Made by a program: the position numbers and the translations under genes. Shown one piece after another: positions 23,256-36,133 of a DNA stretch of 64,000 nt. Source of the stretch: Bugulina stolonifera (lineage: Eukaryota > Bryozoa > Gymnolaemata > Cheilostomatida > Bugulidae); contig OW285192.1 of assembly GCA_935421135.1 (NCBI GenBank), positions 19,259,001 through 19,323,000 of the forward strand, in the 5' to 3' direction. Under the pieces are notes generated by a model, which did no database searches, was not told where the DNA came from, and saw nothing but the letters and a program-made list of their open reading frames with translations. The first letter of the stretch is position 1, and each line of letters starts with the position of its first letter.

Positions 23256-26200
23256 CTTATACACTGCCACCTTGAGCAGGTGCTACGTCATGTATTCCTA
23301 ACTATACAGGTTCTAGTCAACTCCATTCGACAGTGGCAGCAGGTGGTAGATAGAGCACGGCAGCGTAGGCTATATCCAAGAGAGAAGGCAGTTGAGACCT
23401 AATTAAACTTGTGTCAATTAGTGTACTAGTATTGGGTGAAGAACTAATCAATTCTTTTATATTATCCTCTTGACAATCATTGTCAACAGTAAAATCAATA
23501 GCAATACTGAGAAGGCAACTCCCAACATGTGAGTGTAGTGAGCATTGCTGTTACCTGTGTCACTTCATTCCATTGTGGCATGCATACATTCTGTTTCAGT
23601 CATTAAATATATTATAATTTAATAACCATAGACAGCATTATTCAAAACATGTGATTTCTCAAATTGGTAAAATTGTATTTATACATGTGACTTTGTGGAC
23701 AATATTACTTCCTTTTGAAGAAGGGATAACGCATAAAATTAGAAGATTGACTTTCCGGTAAATCTGAACGTAATGCTAAGAAAAGTACAACACAAGAGAT
23801 AATGTACATGGTAGTGTTTATAAATCTGGTACGATGGAGTAAAACTTCTCCTTCTGTCTCTTTTCACCGACGGGAGTAAAAGACGTGACTTTAAAAATTA
23901 ATATCTAACAAATAAATGATTATTTCAGCTAAATAAACCATATAAGCAACACTATCTATATTATTCAAAATTTATGTACTGAATCTTTAATGCACCTACA
24001 TGTAAAAGCATCAACCCCTTGTCAAACATCAATTATATGGGTGGAACTGGAAGAAAGGAGAGTACTATTATCTATTATTCTCATTATTTTGTATCCTGGT
24101 TGATGACACCACTCTATACCTGCATTTCACAATTAGCTTAGTGACGTGATTTGTGTCTTGCAGGTTGACTGAGAATTATTGTGATAACAGATCAGAGGGC
24201 TGACCCTGCACCAGGCCCGACTCATGAAAAGAGACCCAGTGCAGAGACAGAAATTGGGCCTCACGGATGGTAAAGAGCATGTACCTTGCATCAATGGAAC
24301 TAATTGTATTTTTCTTATTCACGTTACTATTTATCAGAATTAACGTCATGTTGATTATGTGTTTTTGAGGGTATGTTTTGGGCCACTATCAGCTTAGTCC
24401 CTTCTCAGGGGAGAGAAGTTTAAAGATCTATAGTCAGTTATGATTTATGATTTAAAAGCTTATAACCCTCTAGGCTTGTTCATTCACTTATGGATAGGTT
24501 CATCTTCCTACTCCATTACTGTACAGCAACCCAAAAATAAATATGTGAGTATCCATTCATTCCCTAAAATTGCCAGTCAGTCTACCCTGTACTCGTGTAG
24601 TATCTGTGCACCCTGGGCCAAGGCTAGACCGGCACAGATGACTATTTGACTTGTAAGAGAAGAAAGAGAGTAACTCCAACTCCAATGGGTTATGAGTATG
24701 TTACTGTCCACCTGCTAACATTGCAGGTGGACCATACTAGCAGCGTTGCCCAGTGCCTAGATTACCACCCTAGGTAGGCACTGGGTATGTAGCTATCCTA
24801 GGTGTAGAAACTTCACAGCAGTAGGATAGTGTAGAATAAACTGTATTGCTTGCAAAGCCTAGCTAAGTATAATAAGTGATATAACAAAAGGTAGCACTGT
24901 AGTCTGTAAGAGGTAGCCTGTAGTAGATAGGTGTAAGTGCGCTGACAGTAAGAATTTGTTCTGCTTATATAGCAACAGAACAAAGGATTAAAATAAGATA
25001 GCATGATTGGCTGGTCGTCGCTTAGATGGAGACGTTGACCGGCCAGCAATGACTATTAAAACGATTTACAATAAAGCAAGTACAAAAGCTGTTACATAAT
25101 ATGTATAATGTGATTAAGGATATCTAATTAGCTACTATAAGGACATGTGATGCAATATAACAACTATGATATGATAATATGATAACTAGAGTCATGTTGT
25201 AAGTAGACAGCACCAGGATGTGACTACTTTCTGCAGTCGTCAGTCATGAGTCTGGCTGCTGGTGTCGTTGGCTGGTCGTTGACTGGTCGTCGGCTGGTTG
25301 GATACCACACTCGGACCCTAAGCCAACCTCACATTTGCCCCTTAGCCAAGGGTCTGGGGTCGGACCTTTCTGCCACCTCAGTCATTTACATCGTGTTACC
25401 CTAGCACATTCTTTCTTACAATATATTATGGTTAAGTGTGCATCCATACCGTGGCCGAGGAAAAAAGGGTGTTCTCCTATAATCATCTTATGTGATGAAA
25501 GTGCGACATTTAACTCCTATATTAGTAATTAGTTTCTGTTTACTGGAAATTAGAGTAAAATGGTCTCTGCGTAAAATTCTCCAGGTGGTATAAACCCTTT
25601 ATATTATATCACTATTAAAACCTAAATTAAAATATCAATATTCGAATATGATTACATTGATTATGATAATCATTATTATCTAATTTATCATATATTTATA
25701 ATATTTTAAGAAAAGATGAGTTATCACAATACCATATTTTAAAAACTTAATTTTCCAACTAAAAACGCTCTGATGTGCTTAACTACATATGTACGAGTAA
25801 TCATTGATCATAATCATATTCGATATTGCTCATTGAGTCATTCAATTCAACTATCATCAGGACATGATCATGATCATACTCTTTATTCCTTGTTCAGGTA
25901 ATGAAGATAGCCAAATCGTTCATTTCTGATTAGAAAGTTAAATGACTGAAGTTCAACATACCAATTTTCTGTAATATCGTGCTATAGCCTACAGCAATAA
26001 ATATAAAATCAAATACATAATGCATTCACTAATTTAAATCGGTTCCACTCGACAAGGGCGCTGTTAGAGGGCGTCACCCATTTTAAACATGTTTCTAATG
26101 GCACCGTTACTTCCTTTCGTTTCCCTTTTCGTAATCAAAGATAGTTTGTCGTAATTATCCATTGCTGTCTCTGATTTGACAAATATATAGAAAATACGAA

Positions 26201-27300
26201 GGCACTTAAACAGCTCATTGTTTTTAAGATACAAGGGCTCAAAAACGGGAAAGGTGGTTAATTTATTGATGAACATGTACATGATTGTACATTATTATGC
26301 AAAGGGAGTATCGTTTATGCAGCTTTTGCGTGGTGTATGTGGCTGTAAAGTTTTAATGTAAAATAATGCTATGCAGCACACTGCTTAAAGAAGTATCTTT
26401 TAGATATAGTTATGTGATTATTTAAATTTAGAGCATATTTTTGCAATAAATAAGTAAACTTTATATTATCAATCATCATCCATGTCATCATATCATGATC
26501 ATGATCAATCATCATTATGATCTGATGATATGACTAACATAAATCATATTCAATGATCTGATGATTATACTAACTAATACTTACATCAGCAGTAAACTTT
26601 TATACTATGTGTTGATTATATTATTTGATTATATTATTTAATCGTTGTGATTATTTTTTCTGGAGACTGTTACTGTAGCAAAGCATAGTGATAGTCAGTG
26701 ATATTATTAGCAGCTCAACTTAATGTCAAACTACATGCAATTTTGCAATAAAAATAAAATAACGTAATATTAATAATTAGTCTTAATATTTAATTGACAT
26801 GCTCTAATATAATAAATATGAATATATAGAAATAATAATATTAGTAAATTATAATAATATAATTATTATAATTAATAATCAATTGTAGTAAAGTTTTACA
26901 TATGATATTGATATTCATATATAAAAGCGTATGACTGAAAAGAGAAAATGGCATGATGCTAGACACCTTAGATCCCAGGTCAACAACTGGCTTTGTCGTG
27001 AATTTCCATTCCCTTAACATTAATAATCTTATATAATATAACCTATTGTATGCAGTGGTACAAAACCTACAAGAATCGTCTTGACTCAGAACCAGTTATC
27101 TAATCTACCGAATTCTACAGCTCTAAGCTCCTCAGTGAGAAGCTGCACTGTAGACTCACAAACACCAAACAACGAGCTGTGAACTGAATCTAATAATAAT
27201 AATAGTGGTAGACTACTGTGACCGAGTATGTCGGTGGCATTTTTTATATACTGTGTGCTTAGGTGTGTCTTATTTATAGTGGTGTACGAGCTTACCAAAG
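23256..27300. other. intergenic region
   Basis: Sequence upstream of the otopetrin-like gene. It is AT-rich, with many TGATCATGATCA-type palindromes around 25660-26570. No gene could be built here. A ~70-nt exon-like segment near 24197-24270 (open in two frames and followed by GTAAAG) and a minus-strand open segment ending at 27086 are the only coding-like traces, and neither connects to other exons. Confidence 0.45.
24706..24785. other. two adjacent perfect hairpins
   Basis: GTCCACCTGC (24706-24715) pairs with GCAGGTGGAC (24723-24732) over a 7-nt loop. Sixteen bases later CCCAGTGCCTA (24749-24759) pairs with TAGGCACTGGG (24775-24785) over a 15-nt loop. They could be termini of a fold-back element or a structured transcript; no function is assigned. 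Confidence 0.6.
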
Positions 27301-27329
27301 TCTCACCACCACTCTTCAGTCACTGCCTG

Positions 27330-27605
27330 TTATGAACCCGGAGGGAACAGATAACGCTGGTGCTGCCGTTTTCACCTGCCCTGCCGTGATGTGGCTGCTT
27401 TCGTTTTAAAAAGAGCAGAGGTGGATCTTTATCCTGCATGCAGCTTATATACACACAAGGGACCACCATTATTTAAAGTCCTAATCTGCAGGGACTGAGG
27501 GGTCAGCGTAAACCGAAAAGCTTGTCCCCGTCGGGGAATCGAACCCAGGCTGGCTGATCTAGAGGCAAGCAGCTTCACCTCTAGGCCGTACTGACTGACT
27601 GCTCT
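27330..27605 (-). mobile_element. tRNA-derived SINE-like element
   Basis: On the minus strand the segment begins with a tRNA-like head: an A-box-like GGCCTAGAGGTGAAGC and, about 40 nt later, a strong B box GGGTTCGATTCCCC (near 27534-27547). About 200 nt of unrelated body follow, including CTGCATGCAGG. It does not fold as a clean tRNA, which favours a SINE over a tRNA gene. The 3' end is not sharply defined. Confidence 0.55.
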
Positions 27606-28849
27606 AGTTTATATACGAGACATACGTGATGTTATTGTCTAGAGTTTTATACAAATTTACATTTTAGTAATTTTTGTAATCGTTATTATGCTCAGACTCT
27701 TCTCGCATAAACTTATGACGGATGAGAGAAATAATGAATGCATCATTAGTTCTTCTTAAGGATGAACTAAGTGGATGTACTATTCGAAAGTACTTCGGCT
27801 ACTAGAGCTTCAGCTAGGGGATCCCACCTGCAGTGCATGCGATAACCTCAACGTTTCCAGAGGTCTCGCACCCGTTAAAGATTGACACTCAAATTATTTC
27901 AAGTAGGGGTAAGTGGTTCATTACAAAGACTCTTGACTTGAATACCTAGCCATGAGGGGCTTATAGTTTTTAGTATTTCAGGTGATGTAAGGAATCCTGT
28001 GCCTAATATGTAGTGTTATTCTTGGCAAAGAAAGTCGTCTACCACGTCTATTGTTATAGCTTTATGCTCAGTTGGAGTTTACAAAGAAAGCTGAACAATA
28101 GTCATTTGTGTTTAGTTTGGCTCACTGGAGCCATGGTGGCAAATCTATACAAACTAGCCAACAAAGTTGATTTTATTTTTTCTACTATTCATCTAAGCAA
28201 AATTAAATCCACACCTCACTTTGCATTGGAAGAAAAATGGCTCCTTGCAAGTTCCAAAAGGCTGATTCATGAGGTGGCCTGGGCTAACAGGAACAGGCTG
28301 TATTGCAATCACTAGATAAGTAGTAGTAGATAATTTATCAATAGTAAACAATATACAGAGGCAGAGGACTGACAGAATAATATAGCATAGAGAGACGATT
28401 CTCAACAAATCTCAGCTCATCATAGTCACACATGTTGGAGATAGTAATAGAGTACCATAGAGCTGTGTGTTGATATGAATATCCAGATAAACTGTTGTAT
28501 AGGCATGTTTATTCATAGTCATTGAAGATAAGATTGCATTGCTATGTTACAATCAAGTGCAGCCAAGTAAAGGGCCATATAATGTGTCATAAGCCAATAT
28601 GATGAACAAGGAACTCAAGGTTTATAAAGTAATATACAAAGCATAGCCTAAATCCTAAGTACAAGGCTAATAACCAGGTAATCCATAGCCTGTGTTCCCA
28701 TTGCTGTAAGAAAATACATAGCCTGTGTTCTCATTACTGTGTAAGCTTCCCTTTCCTGTGTGAACCAGGTTAGCAATGTTGGGCAGGAATTCCATAACCC
28801 TTGAACCTCCGCTTGCTCTCAAATAAGGATATTCAATATATTATTATTA

Positions 28850-29047
28850 GCATTACATAGCATCATTAGTGTATATTTAGCTCGACTGCTATTGTTAGCA
28901 GCTATAACATAGCATCGTTGGTGTATATTTATAGTATATATTATTAGTATTACATAGCATCATTAGTGTATATTTAGCTCAACTGCTATTGTTAGCAGCT
29001 ATAACATAGCATCGTTAGTGTATATTTATAGTATATATTATTAGTAT
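28850..29047. repeat. degenerate tandem repeat, left part
   Basis: Copies of a unit containing ACATAGCATCATTAGTGTAT and TATAGTATATATTATTAGTA, with a longer variant that includes GCTATTGTTAGCAGCTATAA. The same unit continues at 29711-29835 on the other side of the solo LTR, showing that the LTR inserted into an existing array. Confidence 0.85.
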
Positions 29048-29710
29048 TGTAATGGTTTCTGTGATTTGGTGCGGTCGTCCTTGGACGACTATCGACCCAG
29101 AAATGAAGTGCCTATGAGTGGTAATAGGACTTCGCATTACATGAAAGATCGAGCGGTCTCAGTAGCCCAAATACTACCAAAGACGACCCATCTGATCTCA
29201 AGTCCGACCTTCAGACTATACAATGAAAGAGAGTAGTTCAGCCTAGTAGGCGGTTCGCTAAGCGAATGACCTAGTAAAAGGAAGAGAAAGTCCCTGTATC
29301 AAGTATAGATGTGTCTTTATTGAAAGCCAAGTGTAGACTGAGACAATGAACAGTAAAACAGTGCCCTTTATATAGTATAAGGACTTCCGGCCGACGTGAC
29401 GTCGGGAAAAGACGATGTGTGGTCGTCCGGAAGTTGCGCAACAAGATGGCCGCCGGAAGCCCGACGGCCGACCCAAAATAGGTCGGGTTCTACAAAAGTT
29501 GCTTATAATGGTCCAATTCATGTACAAAATGAATATCAATGGATTCTGAGAGGTCGGGCCTCTGTACATGGGTATAAAAGGCATTAAAAGACTTAGATAT
29601 AATCATATAATCATATATAACAATATAAGAGTAAAGTACAAGCAGATATATACATGTATGCACGCAATAATGAGTGTCAGATGTAAGATACGACTGGGCG
29701 TACCATCACA
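29048..29710 (-). mobile_element. solo LTR of the Gag-only family
   Basis: 663 bp with TG...CA ends, flanked by the 4-bp duplication GTAT (29044-29047 and 29711-29714). It differs from the full-length element's LTRs by about 10 substitutions counted by eye (roughly 1.5%). It is therefore a separate, somewhat older insertion that lost its interior by LTR-LTR recombination. Its 3' edge is only about 146 bp upstream of the LRRK-like start codon, in the opposite orientation to that gene. Confidence 0.93.
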
Positions 29711-29835
29711 GTATTACATAGCATCATTAGTGTATATTTATAGTATATGTTATTAGTATTACATAGCATCATTGGTGTATATTTATAGTATATATTATTA
29801 GTATTACATAGCATCATTAGTGTATATTTATAGTG
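29711..29835. repeat. degenerate tandem repeat, right part
   Basis: Three further copies of the ACATAGCATCATTAGTGTAT unit, running up to about 20 bp before the putative LRRK-like start codon. The immediate 5' region of that gene is therefore repeat-derived. Confidence 0.85.
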
Positions 29836-29855
29836 CTAGTAATGAACACCTGAGA

Positions 29856-32800
29856 ATGAGTGGTTCCCCGGAGGAATTCCCCGGACGTCTACTTCACCAG
29901 ACATGCATCTACAACAACTACGAGCTGCTGGACGACCTGATGAAGGGGCCGGAGAGGGAGAATATAGACGCTCTAGATGCTGCTGGCAGATCCGTTGTTT
30001 ACAGCGCAGTATCAAATACAAGTTTTAACTGTCTCAGGATCCTCTTGGAGAATGGAGGTAAATAATGTAGCATGTTTACTTAGTGTACTGATGTCATTGT
30101 CTACTTAGGATGGTATCATTTTCAATATGATAGAAAGTTAGTATATTGTGAAAGGTTCTGCTATACATACTGGATATAACCCATGTTGCATAATATGTTC
30201 CTTGTTCTTCTAAGGAAATTTATATGTGAGCAGCCAGGTACTTGGTTTCACATCTGTGTAAATAGATGTAAAATATTCCTAAGGCTGGAATCCGAGGCCC
30301 TACGGCACCTAATGGTCTACACCCATTCTTAAATAAATTTCCTTGTAAGAGAATTAACATAACATTCAAACCCTATGACAGGACCACATGTTGGTCACTT
30401 ATGGTCATTCTGTTATCTGCATGTATGTCTGTATATAAGCTCCTCCCACTTTCTCTTGAGTAGTAACTAGTGTGACTATATCCTCTGTTAGTGTCCAGTT
30501 ATATTTATAGGCCTATTATTATAATACTATTTCTCTAATGACAGGCTTGTCAACAATACATTCATTTACTACCTTGTGTCATCTTTTGTGTTTTAGCTGA
30601 TCCCAATTTACCCTGTAAGAGGTACAATGGTCAGGTATGTTGATGATATTAGTAGAATGTGATTGTCCCATCTAGACTGTATGTTATATTAATATCTTGA
30701 TATGATATGAATATCTTGATATATGATATGATATGATATGATATGATATGATATGATATGATATGAATATCATATAATATCATATCGTATACTTATTATC
30801 TATATAATATATAAATGTTATGTAGAGTATCAACTCAATCTCCTGTCAACGGACAGATTGTAGTATTACTGAATGTATTACTATTATTATATAATATAGT
30901 GTCTACTCTGAGATGCACACTATCTGTACTATCATATATTATATCTACTATACAGACTCCCTTACACCAAGCTGCCATCGATGGTAGGCTAGACCTAATT
31001 AAGCTTCTACTCGCTCACTCCGCAGACTACAGTGTCAAGGACAAAGATGGGAATGAGGCTCTAGACTATGCTAGACAACAAGGTCATACTAGCTGTGTTA
31101 AACTACTCACCGACACCCGTGATGAGGTGTATGGATTAGTAACACAAGGTTTGTTTCTCTAGGTCTGTGCATGTGTCTGGGCAGTTTATACCAGGTGAAC
31201 ATAAATATTGATACCATATGGCCATGTATAAACAAATGAACTGAAACATTGTATTGCACTGGCATCCTTAATGTCTATAGTGAGCATGCTACCATTGTAA
31301 TAGCCTGTGGTATTGTATTACTTTGACCAGACCCATATTATGATATCACACACAGTGTATGCCTGCATAGTGTCTTACACTAAATTCTACGACGTTGCAG
31401 ACGATGGTGTGAGAATGCGTGAGCCAGTGGTCAAGAGACTGGTATCACGACGGCTTGCTATTTCTTCTGATTTTCAAGATCTCCACCGTATGTCGACAGC
31501 TGCAACTAAACCTACTGCTTTTGATTTCCCTGATTTTTCTTGCACTTGGCCTTTCACTTCTAACCATACTCTTGATACTCGTACATGGTTGTCCTCTAAC
31601 CATACTCTTGATACTCGTACATGGTTGTTTATGGCTGATACAGGGTTGTGTTGTCTAACTATTGCTGGATACACTGTCCACATAGACATACCGTGTCCTC
31701 TTCAGGGTAGACTCTAGAATCTGTGTAGACACTACAGTGACCTCTTCAGGGTAGACTCTAGAGTCTGTGTAGACACTACAGTGACCTCTTCAGGGTAGAC
31801 TCTAGAGTCTGTGTAGACACTACAATGACCTCTTCAGGGTAGACTCTAGAGTCTGTGTAGACACTACAGTGACCTCTTCAGTGTAGACTCTAGACTCTAG
31901 AGTCTGTGTAGACACTACAGTGACCTCTTCAGGGTAGACTCTAGAGTCTGTGTAGACACTACAATGACCTCTTCAGGGTAGACTCTAGAGTCTGTGTAGA
32001 CACTACAATGACCTCTTCAGGGTAGACTCTAGAGTCTGTGTAGACACTACAGTGACCTCTTCAGGGTAGACTCTAGAGTCTGTGTAGACACTACAATGAC
32101 CTCTTCAGGGTAGACTCTAGAGTCTGTGTAGATACTACAGTGACCTCTTCAGGGTAGACAGTTGATGGTGATGCTGTTCATCTACGTCATAATATTTTGA
32201 TTCCAACATCTGCATGCATTTGGACATAGACCTGTTATCTTTACTTGTGCTTGGTGGACAATCTATAATTACTCCTAGCTCTTTTCTTATTAGCTGTGAC
32301 TCCTTTCTGGTACTGTTTCCCCTCTCTGGCACTGTCTCCCCTTTCTGGTCCTGTCTCTCCTTTCTGGTACAGTCTCCCCTTTCTGGTTCTGACTGCCTCA
32401 AGTAAAAAAATCACTGTAAGATTAGATGAACCCCAACTTCGTCACCTTGTGCTTTTGCTTGCTTAATCGCATAGTAGTGAACAATCTAGAGTAGCCAGCC
32501 CTGAAATAACCCTGCAGTTTACACTCTTTATGTCTCATGCCTGTGTGACATGTTGTTATGTTATTTATTATAACGTGTGTACATACATACATATATATAT
32601 ATATAATATGTATGACATATGGTTTAGATACATATATGTATAGTACAACATAATATGTATGATGTAGATTTGAAGGAGCAGCTGATGAATGTGGCTGAGT
32701 GTAATATCGATAGATGTAATGAGTTAGCAGACGTACTGGAAAGACAGAAGGTCATAGACATAGTAAATAGTCGACTGATGGAGGATCAGAGGATCACTCT

Positions 32801-35800
32801 ATTATACAGGTCTGTGGTGTAACTAGTGAGTTCCATCCGGATCAATCATATAACATAGTTGTCTGCTCACTAAGGTGTATGCAGCAGGGTAACACAACTC
32901 CGTAACTGTGACATTATGCCTTGTTCCATTTCAATGTGCTGGTAACTAAGTGGGTTCATAGTGGTGCTTGCAGATACCTACCCTTCTTACTGCTTTATAG
33001 AATGGTGGTGTACATATAGCCTAAGTTCTTCCTTGTCTCTTGTAGGGCGTGTATACTTAACCGAGTAGATCTTGTGAGATGGCTGATAGAACATGGGGCT
33101 AGGGATACATATGACCTTTCATCGATACAGACTCCACTATATGGAGCTTGTCATGAGGGCAACACTGAAGTAGTTCGTGTGTTACTCCAGCACTTTCCTC
33201 ACTTAATAAAGGTGGTTACCAGCACTACTGTAGGTAAACTACACTGTCTACACCTAGCATGCGTAGGTAGTCTAGAGCTACTCAAGTTACTCATGGAGTG
33301 GGACTACCCAGACGAACTACTCGAGTATCACTACACCAGCGACAGGAAGTATTATTATCGGTTAGCATTTGATATCAACATCGCTAACGTCACCCTCTGG
33401 AGTCCATTGTACTTGGCAACAGCTTCAGACAAGGCGGAGCTAGTGAGGTACCTCCTCCAGTATGAAGTGATGGGTGAGTTATGGATCCACATAGATGCAT
33501 GTTCATGGGTGTCAGATTGTTAGTACTTAGTTAGGCTCTGTACGGTGCTGGCTGAAATTTAGTAGATAACCAAGTTATACATGTACATTGTTTCCACTAA
33601 CGACTGTCCATTTACATGTACATGCACATTATTATATGTATGTTATGTAGGATACCCATTGTCCAGTGCATTCACTGACCTCTCGGAGTCAGACATTCCT
33701 CAGGCTCTCACCAATATTGAGGAGTATAGAGATCAGGGAATGACCCCTAGGAAGATAAGGCCAGTAGATGTCGAGCAGTCTGGTGTCGACTCTTTGGCTC
33801 CTCTTCACCACGCTTCTAAACAGTGAGTCATTTATATTAACTCATTCTTCTAAACAGTAAGTCATTTATATTAACTCATTCTTCTAACAGTGGCTCATTT
33901 ATATTAACTCACTCTTCTAAACAGCGAGTCATTTATATTAACTCACTCTTTTGAACAGTGAGTCATTTATACTAACTCACTCTTCTGATCAGTGAGTCAT
34001 TTATATTAACCCACTCTTCTAAACAGCAAGTCATTTATATTAACTCACTCTTCTAAACAGTGAGTCATTTATATTAACTCACTCTTCTAAACAGTGAGTC
34101 ATTTATATTAACTCACTCTTCTAAACAGTGAGTCATTTATATTAACTCACTCTTTTGAACAGTGAGTCATTTATACTAACTCACTCTTCTGATCAGTGAG
34201 TCATTTACATTAACTCACTTTTCTAAACAGCGAGTCATTTATATTAACTCACTCTTCTAAACAGTGAGTCATTTATATTATCTCACTCTTCTAAACAGCG
34301 AGTCATTTATATTAACTCACTCTTCTAAACAGCGAGTCATTTATATTAACTCACTCTTCTAAACAGCGAGTCATTTATATTAACTCACTCTTCTAAACAG
34401 TGAGTCATTTATATTAACTCACTCTTTTGAACAGTGAGTCATTTATATTAACTCACTCTTTTGAACAGTGAGTCATCTATACTAACTCACTCTTCTAAAC
34501 AGTGAGTCATTTATATTAACTCACTCTTCTAAACAGTGAGTCATTTATATTAACTCACTCTTCTAAACAGTGAGTCATTTATATTAACTCACTCTTCTAA
34601 ACAGCGAGTCATTTATATTAACTCACTCTTCTAAACAGTGAGTCATTTATATTAACTCACTCTTTTGAACAGTGAGTCATTTATATTAACTCACTCTTTT
34701 GAACAGTGAGTCATCTATACTAACTCACTCTTCTAAACAGTGAGTCATTTATATTAACTCACTCTTCTAAACAGTGAGTCATTTATATTAACTCACTCTT
34801 CTAAACAGTGAGTCATTTATATTAACTCACTCTTCTAAACAGCGAGTCATTTATATTAACTCACTCTTCTAAACAGTGAGTCATTTATATTAACTCACTC
34901 TTTTGAACAGTGAGTCATTTATATTAACTCACTCTTTTGAACAGTGAGTCATCTATACTAACTCACTCTTCTAAACAGTGAGTCATTTATATTAACTCAC
35001 TCTTCTAAACAGTGAGTCATTTATATTAACTCACTCTTCTAAACAGTGAGTCATTTATATTAACTCACTCTTCTAAACAGCGAGTCATTTATATTAACTC
35101 ACTCTTCTAAACAGTGAGTCATTTATATTAACTCACTCTTTTGAACAGTGAGTCATTTATATTAACTCACTCTTTTGAACAGTGAGTCATCTATACTAAC
35201 TCACTCTTCTAAACAGTGAGTCATTTATATTAACTCACTCTTCTAAACAGTGAGTCATTTATATTAACTCACTCTTTTGAGCAGTGAGTCATTTATATTA
35301 ACTCACTCTTCTAAACAGCGAGTCATTTTATATTCACTCACTTTTCTTAATAATAAGTCGTTTTATACAACTATATCCTTATAGTGGTTCTCTGGAGGTG
35401 GCTAAGTTGTTAATCGAACACCAAGCAGATGTCAATCAAATATGCGAATATCAAGAAAGAGGCATGTCCACTCCACAAAAGTACACACCCCTTAAGTTTG
35501 CAGTTAGAAAAGGTACATCTTTGTGTGTGTCTATATGTTTAATGTAGGTACGTCTTTGTGTGTGTCTATATATGTTTAATGCATGTCTCACTATTCCAAA
35601 TTACTTTTTATCTGGTAAACTCGTTTCATGACATGGTTAGGATGTTATTCTCTCGTTCCAGTAACTCAATAGGGGACCCAGATTTTGGCCGCAGCGCACT
35701 TTAGTGAATAGTTTTTCAGAGTGCAAGCTGTGAACACAACAGCTCAAGTTTGGCTCACAACACTTCTTTGTTGACAGACTAAAGTGTCTCGATACTGTTT

Positions 35801-36133
35801 AGATAATGAGCAACGAATAAGCTAAATCGACGGCCAGTAGCACTTCCGGTCTTCTTTAAATTTTTATTGGTACTTTATTTGAGTCACAATAGCGCCCGAT
35901 CACTTACTGGGCTATTCAATGCTACAGGAGATAAGGAGATGATATCGCTGCTGTTGAAAAGTGGAGCTAGGGATGAAAATAGTGAGATTCTTGGTAGCTG
36001 TTTACTTGAGAATAACAATGACATAGCCAAGTTTCTTCTCAAGCATCACGCCCACCCTGATACTCAGCATAAAATAACCTTGCAGCACTCTGCATTCCCC
36101 AACACCATTAGCAGACGTGGATTAGTCAGCATG
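29856..36133 (+). CDS. LRRK: LRRK-like gene, exons 1-8: ankyrin repeat region
   Basis: Exons 29856-30057, 30597-30634, 30956-31148, 32668-32809, 33046-33473, 33651-33822, 35385-35512 and 35928-36133. Ankyrin signatures are visible: GADPN across the exon 1/2 junction; TPLHQAAIDGRLDLIKLLL and the NEALDYARQQGH turn in exon 3; TPLYGACHEGNTEVVRVLL, LHCLHLACVGSLELLKLL and SPLYLATASDKAELVRYLL in exon 5; APLHHAS across exons 6/7, then GSLEVAKLLIEHQADVNQI in exon 7; DKEMISLLLKSGARDENS in exon 8. At least eight repeats are likely. Ankyrin stacks usually bind protein partners. Exon 6 ends at a donor that has been amplified into a 1.5-kb array. Confidence 0.85.

Noticed and set aside
24197..24270. Exon-like segment followed by GTAAAG
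   Set aside because: Open in two frames, but no partner exons and no recognisable domain.
27086..27298. 70-aa minus-strand ORF ending in a stop, possibly a terminal exon
   Set aside because: Looks coding-like in its second half, but no upstream exon or family could be found.
31307..31717. 136-aa ORF between LRRK-like exons 3 and 4
   Set aside because: Inclusion is not needed for frame, contains a two-copy duplication, and does not resemble ankyrin repeats; direct joining of 31148 to 32668 keeps the domain and phase.
33811..35335. Possible CRISPR array
   Set aside because: Monomers are directly adjacent with no unique spacers, and the sequence is eukaryotic and intronic.
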